From Amycolatopsis bartoniae (GTDB taxonomy: Bacteria > Actinomycetota > Actinomycetes > Mycobacteriales > Pseudonocardiaceae), in the NCBI RefSeq assembly GCF_014191255.1, contig NZ_JACHWH010000002.1, positions 310,001 through 374,000 of the forward strand: a stretch of 64,000 nt of DNA, written 5' to 3'. How positions within the stretch are numbered: the stretch's first letter is position 1; every line of letters starts with the position of its first letter. Shown here in pieces: positions 17,097-25,731 of this stretch. Made by a program: the position numbers and the translations under genes. The notes below the pieces were generated by a model. It saw only the letters and a program-made list of their open reading frames with translations, did no database searches and had not been told where the DNA came from.

Positions 17097-18099
17097 GCCC
17101 ACTCCCCTCTGCCCGCTTCGCCAGGAACTCCTTGAGGTTCCGTGGCGCGTACGACGGATCGCTGCCCAGCCGGGCCACCGCCTCCGGCGCGACCTCCTCG
17201 TGCCCCGGGTCGACGACGCCGAGCTGCCGCTCGTACGCACGCAGGAGCTTGTAGAAGGACGTGCGCGAGTCGTGCACCGGAGCCTCGACCACCTCCAGCC
17301 CGGCGAACGCGTCCGGCTCGAACACCAGCCCGCTCCGGCGCGCCCGCTCGGCCATCCACAGTAGACTGATCGACGCCAGGCACGGGTCCGGGTAACCACC
17401 GCCGACGTCGGAATGCGAGCCCACGAACCACGTCTGCTCGCGCAGCTGGTGCGGCGCGTCGTCGGACTCCCAGATCGTCGGGCGGAACGGGCCGCGCCGC
17501 TCGTCGACCGCGAGTGCCTGGCACGCCGCGGCGACCGTGCCGGTGAGCTTCGTGTCGTGGAACTGGCACCGCCGGTTGAGGAACCGGAACCCGCTGAGCG
17601 GGATGCCCAGCGCGCCGACCGTGTCCCACACTCCGACGAACCGGACCGGCGTCACTTCCTCGCACGCGTACGCCCGGCGGAACTCCGCCGCCCGCGTGGC
17701 GACGGGGTGCGTGCGCGGGTCCGAGTCGCGGTACAGCCGGTACGCCTCGTCGACGCGGCCGATCTCGTCCCGCCGCAGGATTCCGCAGTTGCGCACGAAA
17801 CCGACCGTGCTGCGGGCGGTGTACGCGCCGCGGCTGAACCCGAAGAAGAACAGCTCGTCCCCCGGCTCGTAGTGCTCGACGAGAAACCGGTACGCGTCAC
17901 GGACGTTGCGCGACAGCCCGAACCCGAACGCGCCGCCGAGCACGCGCTCGAAGGGCCTGGTGCCGACGCCCTCGTGGTAGTGGACGAGCTGGTCGTCGCG
18001 CTTCGCGACGCCCTGGGCGATCTTCACGACGTTGGTGGTCGCGGGCTGCTTCAGCGAGTTCCACGTGCCGTCGCAGCAGATCACAACGCGTTTGCCCAT
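17071..18099 (-). CDS. DUF2235 domain protein (alpha/beta-hydrolase fold)
   Basis: A 342-residue protein with the DUF2235 start KRVVICCDGTWNS and the nucleophile elbow FFFGFSRGAYTAR. It also has FVGVWDTVGALG and SHSDVGGGYPD, which supply the acid and later motifs. The family includes putative lipases/peroxisomal-like hydrolases and some secretion-system effectors. Its ATG overlaps the preceding gene's stop by one base (TGATG). Why it is linked to sugar-type dehydrogenases is unclear. Confidence 0.85.
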   Translation of the reverse strand: MGKRVVICCDGTWNSLKQPATTNVVKIAQGVAKRDDQLVHYHEGVGTRPFERVLGGAFGFGLSRNVRDAYRFLVEHYEPGDELFFFGFSRGAYTARSTVGFVRNCGILRRDEIGRVDEAYRLYRDSDPRTHPVATRAAEFRRAYACEEVTPVRFVGVWDTVGALGIPLSGFRFLNRRCQFHDTKLTGTVAAACQALAVDERRGPFRPTIWESDDAPHQLREQTWFVGSHSDVGGGYPDPCLASISLLWMAERARRSGLVFEPDAFAGLEVVEAPVHDSRTSFYKLLRAYERQLGVVDPGHEEVAPEAVARLGSDPSYAPRNLKEFLAKRAEGSGHVGAPGGA

Positions 18100-19205
18100 C
18101 ACACGTCCTCCCATCGCCTGCTTTTCGCCGACCGCAGCACCGCGTCGACGATCCGCACCGAGCGCAGCCCGTCGGCGAACGTGGGCAACCCCTCGGGCTC
18201 CTCCCCGCGCATCGCGGCATACGTGTCGGCGACGAAACTTTCGAAGCACTGCGCGTACCCCTGCGCGTGCCCGGCGGGCAGTGACGACAGCCGGGCCGCG
18301 TCGGGATACGGCGTCCGCGGGTCGCGCACGACCAGCTGGGACCCGCTTTCCCGGCCGAGCCACGCCTGTTCCGGCTGCTCCTGGTCGAACACCGCGCTAC
18401 CGAGCGAACCGTCGAGCTCGAACCACAACCGGTTCTTGCGACCCGCGGCCACCTGGGAAATCGTTGCGCTGCCGGAAACTCCGCGCTCGGTGCGGAACAG
18501 CAGCAGCGCGCTGTCCTCCGTGCCGACCGGGGCCAGCGGACCGGTGGCGCCGCCCTGCGCGAACGCGGCGACGGAACCCGTGGGCCGCTCGGGGTACGCG
18601 ATCGACGTGGTGGCGGTCAGCTCCGCCAGGCGCTCCCCGCTCACCCACTCCACGAGGTCGCACCAGTGCGAACCGACGTCGGCGAACGCACGCGACCGCC
18701 CGCCCGCGGCCGCGTCGACGCGCCAGTTGGCGGCGTCCGGCGAGAGCAGCCAGTCCTGCAGGTAGCTGCCGTGCAGCAGGTTCCAGTCACCGAACTCGCC
18801 CGCGATCCGGCGCGCGCGGATCTCCCGCACGACGGGGTGGAAGCGGTAGACGAACGGCACGGTGGCGACCCGGCCCGAATCGCGGGCCGCCGCGAGCATC
18901 CGCTCGGCCTCCTCGACCGTGAGCCCCAGCGGTTTCTCGCACACCACGTGCTTGCCCGCCTCCAGCGCCGCGATCGCATACTCGGCGTGCGTCGCGTTGG
19001 GCGAACAGACGTGCACAACGTCCACATCGGACTCCACCAGCTCCTGACAGGACCGGAAGGCCCGCACACCCCACTCCGCCGCCACCTGCCCGGACCGTTC
19101 CGGCCGTGAGCCGAGCACGCCCGTCACGGTCGCGCCATTGAGCAGTGCGGCACGGCGGTGCACGCCCGCGATCATGCCCGTGCCGACGATCGCCGTCTTG
19201 ATCAC
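18099..19205 (-). CDS. Gfo/Idh/MocA family oxidoreductase
   Basis: A 368-residue NAD(P)-dependent dehydrogenase. It has an N-terminal Rossmann motif (VGTGMIAGVHRRA) and the family signature VCEKPLGLTVEEAERM. A second-domain motif DVGSHWCDLVEW contains the His expected at the active site. It probably oxidises or reduces a sugar or cyclitol. GTG 19205 overlaps the alcohol dehydrogenase stop (GTGA). Confidence 0.88.
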   Translation of the reverse strand: MIKTAIVGTGMIAGVHRRAALLNGATVTGVLGSRPERSGQVAAEWGVRAFRSCQELVESDVDVVHVCSPNATHAEYAIAALEAGKHVVCEKPLGLTVEEAERMLAAARDSGRVATVPFVYRFHPVVREIRARRIAGEFGDWNLLHGSYLQDWLLSPDAANWRVDAAAGGRSRAFADVGSHWCDLVEWVSGERLAELTATTSIAYPERPTGSVAAFAQGGATGPLAPVGTEDSALLLFRTERGVSGSATISQVAAGRKNRLWFELDGSLGSAVFDQEQPEQAWLGRESGSQLVVRDPRTPYPDAARLSSLPAGHAQGYAQCFESFVADTYAAMRGEEPEGLPTFADGLRSVRIVDAVLRSAKSRRWEDV

Positions 19206-20212
19206 TGGTCCCCCTCGCGTGGATCGACGTGGATCTTCGGGCCGGGGCCGATCCGCACCCCGGCCAGTACCTCGGAAACCTCGTGGAGCCCCACGGTGGC
19301 GGCCACCAGCGGGCGCGGGTCGACCGCCCCCGACGCGTACTGCTCGATCGCTCCGCTCAGGCCCGGTGAGCCGCTCAGCACCCCGACCGCGGTGACGTCC
19401 TTCAGCGCCAGTTTCCGCGTGTCGACGAGACTCGGGCTGCCGGAGAGTCCGATGTAGACGACACGCTTGCCCGGTTCGACGAGCTCCACGGCTTTCGCGG
19501 GCAGCCCGGGCGAGTTGGAGGCGTCGATGACGGCGTCGAACGGCAGCGGCGGAACCGAATCCGCTGTCCAGACGTGCTGGAAACCCAGTGCGCGCGGGAA
19601 GTTCTCCGCGCCCGGCAGGCCGGCCAAGTGCACCTCGGCGCCGGCGGCGCGGGCGAACAGGGCGGCGAGCAGGCCGATGGTGCCGGGGCCGAGGATCAGC
19701 ACCCGGTCACCGGGCGCGAGCGCCGCGGCCCGCACGGCTCGCAGCGCGTTGCCGCCCGGCTCGACCAGCGCGCCCTGCGTGTCGTCGACGTCGTCGGGCA
19801 GGGCGTGCAGCGCCGTGACGGGTACGGCCAGTTGTTCGGCCAGCGCGCCGGGCCGTCCGCCGCGAATGCCGATCTCTTCGCGGAACTCGCACACGTGGTG
19901 CTGCCCCCGACCGCAGCGAAGGCAGTTTCCGCACCCCAGCATGGTGTCGCCCGTGACGCGCCTGCCGAGCCAGGCCTGGTCGACGCCGTCGCCGGCCGCG
20001 CTCACCGTGCCGGCCCACTCGTGCCCGAGCCGCAGCGGGTAGCGGGCGTGGCCGTCGTGCAGGTACTGCATTTCGCCCGTGAAGAACTCGACGTCCGTGC
20101 CGCAGACGCCGACGCGGGCGATGTCGACGACGACCTCGCCCGGCCGCGCGACGGGCGGCTCGACCTCCTGCACGCCCGCTTCGCCGGGGGCGGTGACCAC
20201 GAACGCTTTCAT
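19202..20212 (-). CDS. Zinc-dependent alcohol dehydrogenase (MDR family)
   Basis: A 336-residue medium-chain dehydrogenase. Catalytic zinc ligands lie in VGVCGTDVEFF and LGHEWAGTV. The structural-zinc lobe has the Cys cluster CGNCLRCGRGQHHVC. The NAD-binding motif is LGPGTIGLLAALFA. It resembles sorbitol/threonine-type dehydrogenases more than short-chain alcohol enzymes. ATGA overlap with the upstream Gfo/Idh/MocA gene shows coupling, so the enzymes probably act on one polyol or sugar pathway. Confidence 0.88.
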   Translation of the reverse strand: MKAFVVTAPGEAGVQEVEPPVARPGEVVVDIARVGVCGTDVEFFTGEMQYLHDGHARYPLRLGHEWAGTVSAAGDGVDQAWLGRRVTGDTMLGCGNCLRCGRGQHHVCEFREEIGIRGGRPGALAEQLAVPVTALHALPDDVDDTQGALVEPGGNALRAVRAAALAPGDRVLILGPGTIGLLAALFARAAGAEVHLAGLPGAENFPRALGFQHVWTADSVPPLPFDAVIDASNSPGLPAKAVELVEPGKRVVYIGLSGSPSLVDTRKLALKDVTAVGVLSGSPGLSGAIEQYASGAVDPRPLVAATVGLHEVSEVLAGVRIGPGPKIHVDPREGDQ

Positions 20213-21189
20213 GCCGGCGTCGGCTCCCGACGGGGCAGCCCGGCGGCCGCGTAACAGGCGTCGAGCACACGCATGTTGGCCACCGCGTCGTCCACTCCGG
20301 TGGGATACGGCTCGCCACGCAGCACGGCTCCGGCGAACGCGCGGAGCTGCGCGGTGTACGTGGAAGGCTGTCGTGGCACCGATTCCACGCGACGCGTGCC
20401 ACCGGTGCGCACCGTGAGTCTGTGCGCGACCTGGGGCATGAAGGGGTTGAGCACGCGCATCTCGCCGCGGGAACCGAGCACGCGCGCGCCGGCGGTCAGC
20501 AGGCGGTGTGAGAGCAAGGAAACGCTGATGGACCCCTCGCGCCCGTCTGGAAACAGGAACTCGGCGTGCATCGAGCGGTCCACGCCGGGGAACCGGAGCT
20601 TCGCCTTCGCCTGCCGCACTTCGGGCTCGGCGCCGGCGAGCGTGCGCAGGAGGTGGACGGCGTAGCAGCCGGCGTCCATCGTGGCGCCGCCCGCGAGGCG
20701 CAGGTCCCAGCGGATGTTGTTCTTCGGCAGCAGGGGGAACGAGAACCACGTGTCGATGCGGCGGATCTCGCCCAGTTCGGGGAGGAGACGCAGCATCCGT
20801 CCCACGAGCGGGTGATAGCGGTAGTGGAACGCCTCCATGACCACGAGTCCGTTGGTGCGCGCCGCGATGGCCTCGGCCTCTTCGGCGTTGGCGGCGAAGG
20901 GTTTCTCGCAGAGGACGTGCTTGCCGGCTTCGAGGGCGGCGAGCGTCCAGCGGCCGTGGAGCCCGTTGGGGAGCGGGTTGTAGACGGCGTCGACGTCCGG
21001 GTCCGAGAGGAGCGCGGCGTAGCTGCCGTGAACGGTGGGGATGCCGTGCTTGCCCGCGAAGGCGCGCGCCCGCGCGACATCCCGCGCGGCGACCGCGGTG
21101 ACCTCCACGTCCGCCTCGCGGACCGCAGGCCGGACCACCGCCGCGGGCGCGATCGTCGCGGCTCCCAGCACCCCGATGCGCAGGACCAT
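20209..21189 (-). CDS. Gfo/Idh/MocA family oxidoreductase
   Basis: A 326-residue NAD(P)-dependent dehydrogenase with a Rossmann motif (GVLGAATIAPAAV) and the signature LCEKPFAANAEEAE. The segment EAFHYRYHPLVGRM resembles glucose-fructose oxidoreductase and dihydrodiol dehydrogenase relatives. ATG 21189 has a strong GAAGGAGG site. It begins the run of overlapping genes that continues to the enoyl-CoA hydratase. Confidence 0.88.
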   Translation of the reverse strand: MVLRIGVLGAATIAPAAVVRPAVREADVEVTAVAARDVARARAFAGKHGIPTVHGSYAALLSDPDVDAVYNPLPNGLHGRWTLAALEAGKHVLCEKPFAANAEEAEAIAARTNGLVVMEAFHYRYHPLVGRMLRLLPELGEIRRIDTWFSFPLLPKNNIRWDLRLAGGATMDAGCYAVHLLRTLAGAEPEVRQAKAKLRFPGVDRSMHAEFLFPDGREGSISVSLLSHRLLTAGARVLGSRGEMRVLNPFMPQVAHRLTVRTGGTRRVESVPRQPSTYTAQLRAFAGAVLRGEPYPTGVDDAVANMRVLDACYAAAGLPRREPTPA

Positions 21190-21261
21190 GCGCCTCCTTC
21201 CGTTCGTGGGGAGACTACCGGCAGGGTCCGACAAAACGGGACGCCGAGGGAATCGGCGTGC

Positions 21262-22431
21262 TCAGAAATCCGCCGCCTTGCCGATGTAGATCTCGGCGAA
21301 CGCCGTGGCCGCCGGGCGGGAGTGCAGCAGGCGGCGCAGGCGGGCCTGCGCGAGGCGCGCGCGGAACGGGTCCGACGGCGGGTCCAGCGTCGAGCTGTGG
21401 AAGATGTCCGACAGCCACTGCGAGAACTCCTGGTACTGCCACACCCGCTTCAGGCACGTCGCCGAGTACGCCGCCAGCGGCTCGCCGTCCCCACCGTAGT
21501 GCGCCTCGATCGCCGCGGTCAGGAGGAACGCGTCGTTCAGCGCCAGGTTCAGCCCCTTCGCCGCGATGGGCGCCACCAGGTGCGCCGACTCCCCCGCCAG
21601 GTACAGCCGCCCCCGCGACATCGGCTCGGTCACGTAGTTGTGCATGTCCAGCACGCGCTTCTCGACCAGCGGCCCCTCCGTGATCGCCCCGCCGGGCACG
21701 CCGAGCCGCGCGTGCAACTCGTGCCACACGCGTTCGTGTGACCAGTTGTCCACGTCGTCACCGGGCGGAACCTGCAGGTAGAACCGCGTGACCGCGGGCG
21801 TGCGCGCCATGTGCGCGGCGAACCCGCGCGGGTGGATGCCGAACAGCACACCGTCCGCGCTCGGGGGCGCCTCGGCGAGCAACGCCAGCCAGCCGATGCC
21901 GTAGTCGTGCCGGAACGTCCTTCCGCCGACGTACTTCCGCGTCACGCCCTGCGCCCCGTCGCACCCCGCGACGAAGTCGCACCCCAGCTCGTGCAGTCCG
22001 GCGGCGTCGCGGTAGGTGACCACCGGGCGCTCCGACTCGATCCCGTCGAGCGCCACGTCCCGCACGCCGAACACCGCCTCGCCGCCGCCGTCGAGGTACT
22101 GGGCGAGCAGGTCGGTCACCAGTATTTGCTGCGGGTACACGAAGTGGTGCTGCCCGGACAGTTCCGTGTAGTCGAACGGGTGACGCGTGCCCTCGAACCG
22201 GAACTCGAACGTGGAATGCCGCGGGGCGACGGCGAGCAGCTTGTCCGCCAGCCCCCGCGCCTCCAGCCCGCGCACGGCCCACTCCTCAACGAACCCGGCG
22301 CGCGGCCGCTGCTCGATGAACTCCCGGCTCTCCGCCTCCAGCAGCACGCAGCCGATCCCCCGGTGCAGCAGCACGTTCGCCACAGCCAGCCCGGCGGGCC
22401 CGGCCCCGATGACGGCCACCCGTGTCTCCAC
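21262..22431 (-). CDS. pobA: 4-hydroxybenzoate 3-monooxygenase-like flavoprotein
   Basis: A 389-residue group A flavin monooxygenase, close to the usual ~390 of PobA. It has the FAD motif AVIGAGPAGLAVANVL, the DG motif in GCDGAQGVTRKYV, and LYLAGESAHLVAPIAAKGLN. In the last, GES replaces the usual GDAAH-type GD. YxQ-type substrate motifs (HHFVYPQQIL) fit PobA. Expected reaction: 4-hydroxybenzoate to protocatechuate with NAD(P)H and O2. It lies 72 bp upstream of the dehydrogenase operon in the same direction. No pobR or pca genes are nearby. Confidence 0.85.
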   Translation of the reverse strand: METRVAVIGAGPAGLAVANVLLHRGIGCVLLEAESREFIEQRPRAGFVEEWAVRGLEARGLADKLLAVAPRHSTFEFRFEGTRHPFDYTELSGQHHFVYPQQILVTDLLAQYLDGGGEAVFGVRDVALDGIESERPVVTYRDAAGLHELGCDFVAGCDGAQGVTRKYVGGRTFRHDYGIGWLALLAEAPPSADGVLFGIHPRGFAAHMARTPAVTRFYLQVPPGDDVDNWSHERVWHELHARLGVPGGAITEGPLVEKRVLDMHNYVTEPMSRGRLYLAGESAHLVAPIAAKGLNLALNDAFLLTAAIEAHYGGDGEPLAAYSATCLKRVWQYQEFSQWLSDIFHSSTLDPPSDPFRARLAQARLRRLLHSRPAATAFAEIYIGKAADF

Positions 22432-22599
22432 AGCCCCCCATCCTGGCCCAGCGGCAACCGGATCACAAAGACATTCCGCCCAACCTTCCGGCAGAGACCT
22501 CCGTGCGCAAAGCGTGGGGAGAACAGGCAATTACGGCCCCGGTTCCCGGCTTCCCGCGCCGATGCCCTTACCCTGTCCGGTCAAAGGACGGGAGGGCGG

Positions 22600-23550
22600 G
22601 TGCAGGTCGACCTGACACGGCGGCTCGTACTGGGCGGCGGCCTGCTCGCGGCCCTGGGCGCGCTGACCGCCTGCAGCAGCGACCTGCCCGACGCCAAGCT
22701 GACCCTCACCACCGGCAGCGCGGGCGCCGTCTACCACCAGCTCGGCCTCGCGCTCGCCCGGTCGTGGGCCCGCGAGCTCGGGATGCCCACCCCCACCGTG
22801 CTCACCAGCGCGGGCTCCGTCGAGAACCTCGACCGGTTGCTCACCGGCCGCGCCGACATCGGTTTCTCCGCCGCCGACGCGGCCGCGGACCGCATCACGC
22901 AGCCCGGCGGCAACCGGCTGCGCGCGCTCGCCCGGATGCACGACGACTACATCCAGGTGGTCGTCCCCGCGTCCGCACCCGCCGTCCACCTCGCCGACCT
23001 GCGGGGGCTCCGCGTGTCCGTCGGCCCGCCGGACTCCGGCGTGCAGCTCGTCGCCGACCGGCTGCTCGACGTCGCCGGCCTCGGCGGCGGCTCCGACGTG
23101 CGGCGCGAACGCCTCTCGGTCGACCAGTCCGCCGCCGCGCTCGCCCGCGGCGAGATCGACGCGTTCTTCTGGTCCGGCGGCGTGCCCACCGAACAGGTGG
23201 CCCAGCTGTCCCGGCAGCTCCCGGTCCGCCTGCTCGACCTGTCCGACACCTTCCCCGGGCTGTCCGCGCGGTACCCGGAGTACGGGCTGGTCACGCTGCC
23301 CGCGTCCAGCTACGGCCTGCCCTCACCGGTGGTCACCCTGCTGCTGCCGAACTTCCTGCTGGTCACCGACCGGCTCTCCGCCGAGGTCGCCCACGAGCTC
23401 GCGCGGGGCATCTTCGAGGCGCAGGCCGACCTGGCCGCCGCCAACCCGTCCGCCCGCTCGCTCGACCTGCGGTCCGCGATCGAAACCGTGCCGGTGCCCC
23501 TGCACCCCGGCGCCCTCGACTACTACCGCTCGGCGCACTACGCGAGCTGA
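22600..23550 (+). CDS. TAXI-family solute-binding lipoprotein
   Basis: A 316-residue exported protein with a lipobox (LTRRLVLGGGLLAALGALTAC). TTGSAGAVYHQLGLALARSW, SAGSVENLDRLLTGRADIGF and a LRGLRVSVGPPDSG segment mark TAXI-type TRAP receptors. GTG 22600 follows GGGAGGG. No TRAP membrane subunits lie nearby, so it may serve as an orphan receptor. Its 3' end overlaps the convergent histidine kinase gene by 13 bp, hinting that it presents the ligand sensed by that kinase (inference). Confidence 0.85.
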   Translation: MQVDLTRRLVLGGGLLAALGALTACSSDLPDAKLTLTTGSAGAVYHQLGLALARSWARELGMPTPTVLTSAGSVENLDRLLTGRADIGFSAADAAADRITQPGGNRLRALARMHDDYIQVVVPASAPAVHLADLRGLRVSVGPPDSGVQLVADRLLDVAGLGGGSDVRRERLSVDQSAAALARGEIDAFFWSGGVPTEQVAQLSRQLPVRLLDLSDTFPGLSARYPEYGLVTLPASSYGLPSPVVTLLLPNFLLVTDRLSAEVAHELARGIFEAQADLAAANPSARSLDLRSAIETVPVPLHPGALDYYRSAHYAS

Positions 23551-24926
23551 GGGAACTCGACGGTCACCCGCAGCCCGCCGCCCGACGGCAGGTCCAGTCG
23601 CACGGTGCCGCCCGACCTCGCCACCACCCGGTGCACGATCGCCAGCCCCAGCCCGGACCCCGTCACGTTCTGGTGCCGCGGGCTGCGCCAGAACCGGTTC
23701 GTGGCACGGTCCAGCTCGGCCGGATCGAGTCCGAGACCGTGGTCGCGCACCGTCAGCACCACCTGTTCGCCCTCGCTCCAGGCCGAAAGCTCCACTGTGG
23801 ACCCATGACCGGTGGTGAACTTGACCGCGTTGTCCAGCAAGGCGTCCATGACGGTCTCGAACGCGCGCGGCACCGCGGAGGCCACCAGCCCGGGCTCGAT
23901 CTCGGCCCGCAGCTCGATGTCGCGTGACGCCGCGACCGCTTCCCACGCCCTGGCCCGGTCTTCGAGCACCGCGGTGGCGTCCGTCGGCACGGGGCTGACC
24001 GGGCTCGCCTCCGTTCTGGCGAGAGTGAGCAGCTCCTCCAGGACGTCGTTGAGGCGGCGCGCTTCGTCGACGCTGGCGGCGTAGTCCTCGGCGCCCTCCT
24101 CGCTCACCGTGCCGTCCAAACTGGTCAACCGGACATACAGGGCGGTCAACGGGTTCCGCAGCTGGTGCGAGGCGTCGGCGACGAAGGCGCGTTGCGCCGC
24201 AAGGACTTCGCTGACCGTGGTCGCCATCTCGTCGAACGACCGCGCCAGCCGGCGCAGCTCGGGCGGCCCACTGTCCTCCGCCGCCACGGGCACGTACGGC
24301 GCCCCTGCCGTGGCCGTCGCGGCCATCCCCTCCGCCGCGCGTTCGAGACGGTCGATCGGGCGCAGGATCCAGCGCACCAAAGGCAAGGACAGCAGCACCG
24401 CCAACGCGAGCGCGGCCAGTCCGCCCGCCGCGACGAGCGCCCACAGCAGCAGCACGTGCGAGCGCAGGCCGTCCGTCGGCGACACCGTGACCACCGCGCC
24501 ACGCACCTCGCCGTCGACCAGCACGGGCTCGGCGAGCACGAGCGGCGCGGTGTTCCACGGCGAAACCGTGCCCGAGGGCAACGGTTCCCGCCCCGAGAGC
24601 GCGACCGCGACGCTGTTGCGCACGTCGTCGTCCTGCAACGAGACGGGCACCGAGGACTGCGCCAGCGCACGGCCGTCCTGGTTCACCACCGCGGAGGTGA
24701 AGTCGTAGACCTCGCGGTACCGGTCGAGGGTCGCGGCCAGCTCACCGCCGCTGCCGTCGAGCAGCGCGCGCTGCCCCAGGGACGCCAGGCGCGCGGTGAG
24801 CGTGAGCCGGTCGAGGTACATCTGCTGGTGCGCACTGCTCGAAAGACTCGACGCGAGCGGCACGCCGAGCCCCAGCAGGACGAGCACGACGAGCACGAGG
24901 ACAACGGGCAGCAAACGGGAACGCAC
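23538..24926 (-). CDS. Two-component sensor histidine kinase (TctE/EnvZ class)
   Basis: A 462-residue membrane kinase. TM1 is at residues ~5-28, an extracytoplasmic sensor at ~30-160, TM2 at ~165-190, then a HAMP (RWILRPIDRLERAAEGM). The H-box is FVADASHQLRNPLTALYVRL. The ATPase has LLDNAVKFT, RDHGLGLDP and GSGLGLAIVHRVV. GTG 24926 lies 9 bp after the response regulator stop, so they form one operon. Confidence 0.92.
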   Translation of the reverse strand: MRSRLLPVVLVLVVLVLLGLGVPLASSLSSSAHQQMYLDRLTLTARLASLGQRALLDGSGGELAATLDRYREVYDFTSAVVNQDGRALAQSSVPVSLQDDDVRNSVAVALSGREPLPSGTVSPWNTAPLVLAEPVLVDGEVRGAVVTVSPTDGLRSHVLLLWALVAAGGLAALALAVLLSLPLVRWILRPIDRLERAAEGMAATATAGAPYVPVAAEDSGPPELRRLARSFDEMATTVSEVLAAQRAFVADASHQLRNPLTALYVRLTSLDGTVSEEGAEDYAASVDEARRLNDVLEELLTLARTEASPVSPVPTDATAVLEDRARAWEAVAASRDIELRAEIEPGLVASAVPRAFETVMDALLDNAVKFTTGHGSTVELSAWSEGEQVVLTVRDHGLGLDPAELDRATNRFWRSPRHQNVTGSGLGLAIVHRVVARSGGTVRLDLPSGGGLRVTVEFPQLA

Positions 24927-24935
24927 GGGAGTGGC

Positions 24936-25610
24936 TCACTCCTCGCGCAACCGGCCGCCGAGCCGGTAACCCACGCCGCGCACGGTTTCGATGAGCCCGG
25001 GACGGTCCAGTTTGGTCCGCAGCGTCGCGACGTGGACGTCGAGGGTCCGGTTCGCCCCCGGCCACGGCTCACCCCAGATGTCGGCGATCAGCGACTGCCG
25101 CGTGCACACGTCACCCGCCGCCACCGCGACCTTGTACAGCAGCTGGAACTCCTTGCGGGACAAGGCGACCGCCTCCCCTCCCGCGGAGACCTCGAACCGG
25201 GCGGGGTCGATGCGCACGTCCTCGACGAGGATGGTCCGTGGCCGCTCCGGCGCGGGGGCCGTGCGCCGCCGCAGCACCGCCTGCACCCGCGCGAGCAGTT
25301 CGTCCACGTGGAACGGTTTGACGAGGTAGTCGTCGGCGCCCGCGCGCAGTCCCGCGATCCGGTCGTCCACCTGACCACGCGCGGAAACCACGATGATCGC
25401 GGCGTCGCTGCCCCGGCGGATCAGCTCGCACAGCTCGATCCCGTCCAGGTCGGGCAGCCCGAGGTCCAGCAGCACCACGTCGGCGTGGGAGTACTTAGCC
25501 TTGGCTTCGAGCCCCGTGGCGGCCCACTCGACCTCGACGCCGCGGCGGTGCAGCGCCGACCGCACCGCGGTGGCCACCCGCCCGTCGTCCTCCACCAACA
25601 GAAAGCGCAC
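24936..25610 (-). CDS. OmpR-family response regulator
   Basis: A 224-residue regulator. The receiver domain has the acidic pair (VEDD), phospho-acceptor Asp in VVLLDLGLPDLDG and Lys in YLVKPFHVDEL. The C-terminal winged helix ends with TVRGVGYRLGG. It is co-transcribed with the kinase and divergent from the AnsP-like permease. The intergenic region holds four direct repeats at 11-bp spacing, the expected binding pattern for this class. Confidence 0.93.
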   Translation of the reverse strand: MRFLLVEDDGRVATAVRSALHRRGVEVEWAATGLEAKAKYSHADVVLLDLGLPDLDGIELCELIRRGSDAAIIVVSARGQVDDRIAGLRAGADDYLVKPFHVDELLARVQAVLRRRTAPAPERPRTILVEDVRIDPARFEVSAGGEAVALSRKEFQLLYKVAVAAGDVCTRQSLIADIWGEPWPGANRTLDVHVATLRTKLDRPGLIETVRGVGYRLGGRLREE

Positions 25611-25650
25611 GGGCGGTCCTCCTCAAGTGACGCCTCATACTATGGCGGGC

Positions 25651-25694
25651 GATCAAGCAGCTATCAACTCCACCTCAAGTCCTGCTCAAGGGCG
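25651..25694. promoter_or_regulatory. Four 11-bp direct repeats, candidate OmpR-type regulator site
   Basis: Four consecutive 11-mers carry TCAAG or TCAAC at the same offset: 25653, 25664, 25675 and 25686. A further TCAAG lies at 25623. One-helical-turn direct repeats are characteristic of PhoB/OmpR-family sites. The array lies between the divergent response regulator and permease genes, and can explain control of both. Confidence 0.7.
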
Positions 25695-25731
25695 TTGTAA
25701 CGCGGTGACCGCGCCCACACCATGGCTGTCC

